In this document: positions 58,898-64,000 of the stretch, in pieces
Numbering within the stretch: position 1 is the stretch's first letter
Layout of the letters: every line of letters starts with the position of its first letter
Assembly (NCBI RefSeq): GCF_042683745.1
Contig: NZ_JBHUJX010000008.1
Location: forward strand, 558,001-622,000
Length of the DNA: 64,000 bases
Direction of reading: 5' to 3'
Source: Pseudoneobacillus sp042683745
Lineage (GTDB): Bacteria > Bacillota > Bacilli > Bacillales > Cytobacillaceae
Notes under the pieces: generated by a model
Seen by the model: the letters and a program-made list of their open reading frames with translations, nothing else
The model's database searches: none
What the model was told of the DNA's origin: nothing
Program-made: the position numbers and the translations under genes

Positions 58898-59116
58898 GTG
58901 ATTAAAGTATCCAAATTAAACGGGAAAACATTTTTATTAAATGCACTTTATGTTGAAACGATTGAGTCCTTTCCTGACACGACGATTACCTTATCTAACG
59001 GTCGTAAATATGTCGTGAGAGAGACAGAGGATGAAGTTCAAACATTAATTATTAAATTTTATCAATCTGTCAACCTTCTAGGGCAACAGTTGGAGGAAAG
59101 CGAAAATGAAAAATAA
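58898..59116 (+). CDS. swrD: Swarming motility protein SwrD (FlbD family)
   Basis: A 72-residue FlbD-family protein needed in B. subtilis for full motor power and swarming (gene formerly ylzI). MIKVSKLNGKTFLLNALYVETIESFPDTTITLSNGRKYVV is the family core; the last third is charged. GTG at 58898 is the only usable start: TAA is the codon just upstream in frame and no ATG/GTG/TTG follows within the conserved start. Its ribosome site is 36 bases away with a hairpin between. It overlaps fliL by 11 bases. Confidence 0.9.
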   Translation: MIKVSKLNGKTFLLNALYVETIESFPDTTITLSNGRKYVVRETEDEVQTLIIKFYQSVNLLGQQLEESENEK

Positions 59117-59534
59117 TAAACTTCTTATGATTATGATTGTCATGCTTGTTGCCATTGCTCTTGTAGGAGCGATTGCCGTAACAATCATTTTAAAAACGTC
59201 TAATGAAGGTAAAGAAAAAGAACCATCAATTGAAGAAATTATCGAAGCATCTGTCGATGTTCCAGAATTAACTACTAATTTAGCTAGCAATGATTTTATT
59301 CGTATTTCATTTAAGATTCAAACAGATGGTAAAAAAGCAAAAGAAGAATTGGAACAACGTGATTTTCAAGTGAAAAATATAATAATTCAAGAACTATCCG
59401 AAAAAAAATCGGAAGAACTTAAAAGTAAAGAAGGAAAGATACAATTAGAAAACACTTTAAAAGAAAAAATCGACAGTCTAATGCAAGAAGGACATGTTGT
59501 GAAAGTATATATTACTCAATCACTCCTCCAGTAA
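59106..59534 (+). CDS. fliL: Flagellar basal body-associated protein FliL
   Basis: Inner-membrane protein around the stator-rotor interface that tunes motor function. The 142-residue protein has a short N-terminal cytoplasmic part, one transmembrane helix (about 6-29, LMIMIVMLVAIALVGAIAVTII), and an extracytoplasmic domain with TNLASNDFIRISFKIQTD and IIIQELSEKKSEEL. Starts within the end of swrD; GGAGGAAAG is the ribosome site. A 41-base gap leads to fliM. Confidence 0.92.
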   Translation: MKNNKLLMIMIVMLVAIALVGAIAVTIILKTSNEGKEKEPSIEEIIEASVDVPELTTNLASNDFIRISFKIQTDGKKAKEELEQRDFQVKNIIIQELSEKKSEELKSKEGKIQLENTLKEKIDSLMQEGHVVKVYITQSLLQ

Positions 59535-59575
59535 TATGTTAATAAAAAAATTTATTATAGATGGAGGTGAGGATT

Positions 59576-60574
59576 TTGTCTGGAGAAGTATTGTCTCAAA
59601 GTGAAATAGATGCTCTATTATCAGCTTTATCAACAGGTGAAATGGATGCCGATGAATTAAAGAAAGAGCAAACTGAAAAGAAGGTTAAAAGCTACGACTT
59701 CAAAAGAGCTCTTCGTTTTTCAAAAGATCAGATTAGAAGTTTGACGCGTATCCACGAGAATTTTGCAAGGCTGTTAACAACTTTCTTTTCAAGTCAGTTG
59801 AGAACCTATGTGCAAATAAGTGTTGCATCTGCCGATCAAATTCCATATGAAGAATTTATACGGTCAATTCCAAAAATGACAATTTTAAATGTATTTGAAG
59901 TTCCTCCACTTGAAGGTAGAATTTTAATGGAAGTGAACCCGAATATCGCCTATGCTATGATGGATCGAATGTTAGGTGGACAAGGTAGCAGTATGAGTAA
60001 AGTGGAAAATTTGACAGAAATTGAAACGAGAATTATGTCCACTACTTTCGAGCGAGCATTTGAAAATTTGAGAGAAGCTTGGGCTACTATTTCAGATATT
60101 GATCCAATGCTTGATGTATTTGAGGTTAATCCGCAATTTTTACAAATGGTTTCACCAAATGAAACAGTTGTGGTTATTTCCTTAAATACGACAATCGGGG
60201 AAGCGAGTGGAATGATCAATATTTGTATCCCACATGTTGTTTTAGAACCAATTATTCCTAAATTATCTGTCCATTATTGGATGCAAAAGGAAAAGAAAGA
60301 TACAAATCCAACTGTAGTTGAATTACTTGAGAAGAAAATTCAAAATGCAGAGGTTCCTTTAGCAGTGGAATTAGGAAACTCCGAAATATCCATACAAGAT
60401 TTTCTCATGTTGGATATTGGTGATGTCATCGAATTGAATCAATTAATTGATCAGCCATTATTAATAAAAGTCGGAGAAATCCCTAAATTTATTGGACAAC
60501 CAGGGAAAGTGAATAAAAAGCTAGCTGTTCAAGTGCTAGAAACAATGAAGGGGGGAGACGAATATGGTGAGTGA
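59576..60574 (+). CDS. fliM: Flagellar motor switch protein FliM
   Basis: Rotor component that binds phospho-CheY and sets rotation direction. The 332-residue protein has the N-terminal CheY-P binding peptide MSGEVLSQSEIDALLSALSTG, YDFKRALRFSKDQIRSLTRIHENFARLL, a CheC-like middle domain with NPNIAYAMMDRMLGG, and a FliN-like C-terminal domain (about 250-332). Start is TTG 59576, following TGGAGGTGAGG; the ATG at 59561 overlaps that ribosome site and is rejected. The stop overlaps fliY by 11 bases. Confidence 0.95.
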   Translation: MSGEVLSQSEIDALLSALSTGEMDADELKKEQTEKKVKSYDFKRALRFSKDQIRSLTRIHENFARLLTTFFSSQLRTYVQISVASADQIPYEEFIRSIPKMTILNVFEVPPLEGRILMEVNPNIAYAMMDRMLGGQGSSMSKVENLTEIETRIMSTTFERAFENLREAWATISDIDPMLDVFEVNPQFLQMVSPNETVVVISLNTTIGEASGMINICIPHVVLEPIIPKLSVHYWMQKEKKDTNPTVVELLEKKIQNAEVPLAVELGNSEISIQDFLMLDIGDVIELNQLIDQPLLIKVGEIPKFIGQPGKVNKKLAVQVLETMKGGDEYGE

Positions 60575-61817
60575 TGGCATGTTATCCCAAGATGAGATTG
60601 ATGCTCTTTTAAGAGGATCAGGACCAGAAGAAATGGAAGAAGAATCAGATGTATTTTTAGTAGAAGATTATATATCATTAATGGAGCAAGATGCCCTAGG
60701 TGAAATAGGTAATATTTCTTTTGGAAGCTCCGCTACGGCATTGTCTACTTTATTAAATCAAAAGGTGGACATAACAACACCAACTGTATCAGTTATTCCG
60801 AAAGTGAAAATAAATGAGGAATTTCCTCATCCTTATGTAGCCATCCAAGTGAGTTATACTGAAGGATTTTCAGGAAGTAATTTATTAGTGATACAACAAG
60901 GTGATGCTGCAATTATCGCTGATTTGATGCTTGGAGGAGATGGACTTAATCCAGGAGATTTAATGGGCGAAATTCAGCTAAGTGCAGTTCAGGAAGCAAT
61001 GAATCAAATGATGGGTTCAGCTGCTACATCGATGTCTACTATATTTAGTAAAAGGGTGGATATTTCCCCACCGACAATTGATTTACTTGATGTACAAAGT
61101 GGAGAAGGAACTCATCGTTTACCAAATGAGGAAATGATGGTAAAAATATCGTTTCGATTAAAAGTTGGAGATTTAATTGATTCGAATATCATGCAATTAT
61201 TGCCTTTGGATTTTGCAAAAAGTCTTGTTACAGAATTAATGAATCCTACTCCAGCCCAAGTTACACAGAAGCCATCTTCGGTAGAAGATATCCCTGTGGA
61301 AACTGGACAAAATATTACTAACTCTTTGAATTCTGAATTCACGGCTCCACCTATGCAAGGTCAGCAACCAGAAATTTGGCAGCAACAACCACAATATGCT
61401 GGGTTTCAGGAACAGGGATATCAAAATTATCCACAAAATATGGGATATCAAACAGCACCTCAACATTTTGGTTCAAGTATGACAAGTACAATACCACAAA
61501 ACGTTCAGCCTGCTGTATTTTCAAATTTTGAACCTATGAGAATGCCTGAAACTGAAACAAAAAATTTAAATATGCTTTTAGATATTCCGTTACAGGTTAG
61601 TGTGGAGCTTGGAAGAACGAAAAGGTCTGTCAAAGAAATTCTGGAGCTTTCCTCAGGTTCAATCATTGAACTCGATAAATTAGCAGGTGAGCCTGTAGAT
61701 ATTTTAGTAAATAATCGTTTAATTGCCAAAGGAGAAGTCGTTGTTATAGATGAAAACTTTGGAGTCAGAGTCACAGATATTATTAGTCAAAGTGACCGAA
61801 TAAAAAAACTTAGATAA
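60564..61817 (+). CDS. fliY: Flagellar motor switch phosphatase FliY
   Basis: Switch protein of Gram-positives that dephosphorylates CheY-P and carries the FliN domain. The 417-residue protein has an N-terminal CheY-P binding peptide (MLSQDEIDALLRGSG), a CheC-like phosphatase domain with both active motifs (DALGEIGNISFGS near 42 and QEAMNQMMGSAA near 144), a Gln/Pro/Asn-rich linker (about 255-325, QGQQPEIWQQQPQYAGF) and a C-terminal FliN domain (LDIPLQVSVELGRTKRSVKEIL to GVRVTDI). The linker is the longest variable part; the protein is longer than B. subtilis FliY (378). ATG inside fliM end. Confidence 0.94.
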   Translation: MVSDGMLSQDEIDALLRGSGPEEMEEESDVFLVEDYISLMEQDALGEIGNISFGSSATALSTLLNQKVDITTPTVSVIPKVKINEEFPHPYVAIQVSYTEGFSGSNLLVIQQGDAAIIADLMLGGDGLNPGDLMGEIQLSAVQEAMNQMMGSAATSMSTIFSKRVDISPPTIDLLDVQSGEGTHRLPNEEMMVKISFRLKVGDLIDSNIMQLLPLDFAKSLVTELMNPTPAQVTQKPSSVEDIPVETGQNITNSLNSEFTAPPMQGQQPEIWQQQPQYAGFQEQGYQNYPQNMGYQTAPQHFGSSMTSTIPQNVQPAVFSNFEPMRMPETETKNLNMLLDIPLQVSVELGRTKRSVKEILELSSGSIIELDKLAGEPVDILVNNRLIAKGEVVVIDENFGVRVTDIISQSDRIKKLR

Positions 61818-61837
61818 AAGATAGGGGTAATTGGGGA

Positions 61838-62200
61838 ATGGCACATAAAATATTAATTGTTGATGATGCAGCATTTATGAGAATGATGATTAAAGACATA
61901 TTAAGTAAAAATGGTTACAATGTCGTTGGAGAAGCAGCGGACGGTGCACAAGCAATTGAAAAATATAAAGAAACACAACCAGATTTGGTGACAATGGATA
62001 TTACAATGCCAGAAATGGATGGGATTACAGCGCTTAAAGAAATTAAAAAATTAAATCCAAATGCGAAAGTAATTATGTGTTCAGCTATGGGGCAGCAAGC
62101 GATGGTAATTGATGCTATCCAAGCAGGAGCAAAGGACTTTATTGTTAAACCTTTCCAAGCAGATCGCGTACTAGAAGCAATTGGAAAGACTCTTGGCTAA
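61838..62200 (+). CDS. cheY: Chemotaxis response regulator CheY
   Basis: Single-domain receiver that carries the chemotaxis signal to FliM/FliY. The 120-residue protein has the acid pair Asp9-Asp10, phospho-acceptor Asp54 in TMDITMPEMDG, Ser82 and Lys104 in FIVKPF, the full active-site set. GATAGGGGT precedes the ATG. The 206-base gap to fliO holds repeat copy F, an unusual interruption of this otherwise compact operon. Confidence 0.96.
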   Translation: MAHKILIVDDAAFMRMMIKDILSKNGYNVVGEAADGAQAIEKYKETQPDLVTMDITMPEMDGITALKEIKKLNPNAKVIMCSAMGQQAMVIDAIQAGAKDFIVKPFQADRVLEAIGKTLG

Positions 62201-62204
62201 GAAA

Positions 62205-62383
62205 GAAAAGTAGAAAACCCGTTATCGGCGACAAGCAAAAGGCAAATCGGCAGGAAGGTTGGTCTTTAACCTTCATGGCGGTTTGACTTTTGACCTCGAA
62301 CCGATAGCGCTTGGTCGACTAAAAACGCCACATCCTGTGGCAACGATGACACTTGGATGTCCTGTCCGTCGGAACTAGACAGG
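62205..62383 (+). repeat. Dispersed palindromic repeat, copy F, inside the fla/che operon
   Basis: Orientation as A and D: GGCGACAAGCAAAAGGC at the left, TTTTGACCTCGAACCG..AGCGCTTGG at the right, then the long module in degenerate form (CATCCTGTGG..GATGACACTTGGATGTCCTGTCCGTCGG). Inner stem GAAGGTT / AACCTTC. No T run follows, so operon readthrough is plausible. Confidence 0.8.
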
Positions 62384-62406
62384 AAAAAAGAAAAAGGGTG
62401 TAGACC

Positions 62407-63084
62407 TTGCAAATAAAAACATTGTTTCCTAAAATCATTTTCGTATTTATAATTGCTCTGCTAGGATCGCAAACTGCGGTTTATGCAGAGCAAGTAAAAA
62501 ACGTAAAAGAATGGGTCGAAAATCAAGATAAAGAGAATAAAGTGGAACCGGAGAAGAAAACAGTCCCCAATCAACAAAAGAACGTGGATAAAGAGGTATC
62601 CAATGTTGGAGTAACTTTTTTTGACTTTGTAAAAATGATTTTTGCCTTACTATTTGTCATCGCCCTTTTGTATGCAGTATTAAGGTTCGTAAATAAAAAA
62701 AGCAAATCATTTCAATCAACTATGCTTGTTGAAAATCTAGGTGGTACAAGCTTAGGAGCGAATCGTTCAGTACAACTAATAAAGATTGGGAAACAAATAC
62801 TTGTAGTCGGAGTTGGAGAAAGTATTCAACTATTAAAGGAAATAGATGATGAAGTGGAGTATCGGGAAATTGTGGAATCTTATAATAAGAAAATGGATCA
62901 GATGATACAGCCCAGTGATCTAATTTCAAGGTGGATGGATAAGCTTAATAAGTGGAATAAAACAACTGTAAAAAAAGAAGATAAACAGTTTTCCTCTATT
63001 TTACGAAATCAGTTAAACGAATTCTCAAACGGAAGAAAGAAATTATTAGAAGAGATCGAAAAGGAAGGATCAGATGAACGATGA
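62407..63084 (+). CDS. fliO: Flagellar biosynthetic protein FliO (FliZ)
   Basis: Membrane protein that helps assemble the FliP/FliQ/FliR export gate. The 225-residue protein has a signal-peptide-like N terminus (about 1-27, ending VYAEQ), an extracytoplasmic Lys/Glu-rich stretch, a transmembrane helix (about 75-98, VKMIFALLFVIALLYAVLRFV) and a cytoplasmic FliO domain (MLVENLGGTSLGANRSVQLIKIGKQILVVGVGESIQLL) with a charged tail. TTG start after the weak AAAAAGGGTG. Overlaps fliP by four bases. Confidence 0.88.
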   Translation: MQIKTLFPKIIFVFIIALLGSQTAVYAEQVKNVKEWVENQDKENKVEPEKKTVPNQQKNVDKEVSNVGVTFFDFVKMIFALLFVIALLYAVLRFVNKKSKSFQSTMLVENLGGTSLGANRSVQLIKIGKQILVVGVGESIQLLKEIDDEVEYREIVESYNKKMDQMIQPSDLISRWMDKLNKWNKTTVKKEDKQFSSILRNQLNEFSNGRKKLLEEIEKEGSDER

Positions 63085-63746
63085 ATGAATTCATGGAAAT
63101 CTTTAATAATAGTTCACCTGATAATGTCTCAACTTCTGTAAAGTTGCTTTTACTTCTTACAGTTCTTTCAATCGCTCCGAGTATCTTAATCTTACTTACA
63201 TGTTTTACAAGGATAGTAATCGTTTTATCCTTTGTAAGAACGGCGCTTGCAACTCAACAAATGCCACCGAATCAAGTTATTATTGGATTGTCCTTATTTT
63301 TAACCTTTTTTGTTATGGCACCTACTTTTCATGAAGTAAATAAAGAAGCTTTGACTCCTTTATTTAATGATAAAATCAATCTCGAAGAAGCATACGAGAG
63401 AGCGTCTACCCCATTTAAGGAATTTATGAGTGTTCATACAAGGCAAAAGGATTTGGCTTTATTTTTGGAATATGCAAAGGTAGATAGACCCGAAAAAATA
63501 GAAGACATTCCTTTAACCGCCTTAGTACCAGCATTTGCTATAAGCGAAATAAAAACGGCTTTTCAGATTGGTTTTATGATATTTATTCCTTTTCTTGTCA
63601 TTGATATGATTGTTGCAAGTGTCCTGATGTCGATGGGTATGATGATGCTTCCTCCTGTCATGATTTCTTTACCATTTAAGATCCTATTATTTGTGCTAGT
63701 TGATGGTTGGTATTTAGTGGTGAAATCTCTACTACAAAGCTTTTAA
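63081..63746 (+). CDS. fliP: Flagellar biosynthetic protein FliP
   Basis: Core export-gate membrane protein. The 221-residue protein has four transmembrane stretches and the family signature blocks SILILLTCFTRIVIVLSFVRTALATQQMPPNQVIIGL (about 33-69), LVPAFAISEIKTAFQIGFMIFIPFLVIDMIV and MGMMMLPPVMISLPFKILLFVLVDGW. ATG overlaps the fliO stop; fliQ begins 15 bases after its stop. Confidence 0.96.
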   Translation: MNEFMEIFNNSSPDNVSTSVKLLLLLTVLSIAPSILILLTCFTRIVIVLSFVRTALATQQMPPNQVIIGLSLFLTFFVMAPTFHEVNKEALTPLFNDKINLEEAYERASTPFKEFMSVHTRQKDLALFLEYAKVDRPEKIEDIPLTALVPAFAISEIKTAFQIGFMIFIPFLVIDMIVASVLMSMGMMMLPPVMISLPFKILLFVLVDGWYLVVKSLLQSF

Positions 63747-63760
63747 GTGGGTGAATAATT

Positions 63761-64000
63761 TTGAGTTCGGAATCCGTAATTACAATTGCAGAACGTGGGA
63801 TTTATACTGTGCTAATCATATGCGGCCCTTTATTGGTTATCGCTTTAGTCGTAGGTTTAATTATTAGTATCTTTCAAGCAACAACTCAAATTCAAGAACA
63901 AACACTTGCATTCGTACCAAAAATTGTAGCTGTGCTACTAGGACTTATATTTTTGGGACCTTGGATGTTAAGTCATATGCTTTCATATGCGACTGATATC
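63761..64000 (+). CDS. fliQ: Flagellar biosynthetic protein FliQ, 5' part
   Basis: Small export-gate protein with two transmembrane helices; 80 codons are present and the window ends before the stop (family length near 89). MSSESVITIAERGIYTVLII starts it, followed by GPLLVIALVVGLIISIFQATTQIQEQTLAFVPKI, the FliQ signature, and LGPWMLSHMLSYA. TTG start at 63761 after AGTGGGTG. It would be followed by fliR and flhB in this operon. Confidence 0.94.
   Translation, partial: MSSESVITIAERGIYTVLIICGPLLVIALVVGLIISIFQATTQIQEQTLAFVPKIVAVLLGLIFLGPWMLSHMLSYATDI

Noticed and set aside
1..64000. CRISPR arrays, rRNA, tRNA, prophage or defence island
   Set aside because: No regularly spaced direct repeats, no conserved rRNA or tRNA sequence, and the gene order is housekeeping throughout.

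Overview
The window is a low-GC Gram-positive chromosome segment from an endospore-forming, motile member of the Bacillaceae. The evidence is gene order (coaBC-priA-def-fmt through spoVM, smc, ffh, sucCD, topA, codY and into the fla/che operon), intact spoVM, fapR, codY and prkC genes, strong AGGAGG ribosome sites, TTG/GTG starts, and the Bacillus-type FliM/FliY switch. I cannot name the genus. Nearly every gene is on the + strand; only rpmB is on the - strand. No rRNA, tRNA, insertion sequence, prophage or CRISPR array is visible.

Layout. 1-11647: the 3' end of coaBC, then a tightly overlapping run priA, def, fmt, rsmB, rlmN, prpC, prkC, rsgA, rpe, thiN (replication restart, initiator-tRNA formylation and deformylation, rRNA modification, Ser/Thr phosphorylation, ribosome assembly). 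11741-12116: the 26-codon spoVM and convergent rpmB. 12528-18676: asp23-like yloU, fakA, sdaAB, sdaAA, recG. 18744-23236: the FapR-controlled lipid block fapR-plsX-fabD-fabG-acpP, then rnc. 23252-29896: smc, ftsY, ylxM, ffh (chromosome organisation and SRP). 30017-34345: rpsP, khpA, ylqD, rimM, trmD, rplS with an L19-type leader, sipS, rbgA. 34591-36964: rnhB and the ylqG/ylqH pair. 37180-45206: sucCD, dprA, topA, trmFO, xerC. 45231-48079: hslV, hslU, codY. 48484-64000: the fla/che operon from flgB to a truncated fliQ.

How the parts work together. The first two thirds are housekeeping: membrane phospholipid synthesis is set by FapR sensing malonyl-CoA, translation and ribosome assembly genes are interleaved with protein targeting, and central carbon (SucCD, serine dehydratase) sits beside DNA topology and recombination genes. 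CodY is followed at once by the operon for the flagellar rod, MS ring, switch, export apparatus and hook. A near-consensus CodY box lies between them, so nutrient sensing probably feeds into motility.

Most unusual signals: (1) six copies of a 120-230 bp imperfectly palindromic dispersed repeat in intergenic gaps, one inside the fla/che operon between cheY and fliO; (2) a hairpin between the Shine-Dalgarno and the only possible start codon of swrD, so initiation probably needs that hairpin to fold; (3) ylqG/ylqH, a FliK-like protein beside a free-standing FlhB C-terminal domain lacking the NPTH cleavage site, far from the flagellar operon; (4) paired, oppositely oriented GGGGG-loop-CCCCC palindromes between smc and ftsY; (5) regulatory sites read from sequence: FapR box, CodY box, cre-like site, L19 leader, and an inverted repeat over the acpP -10.
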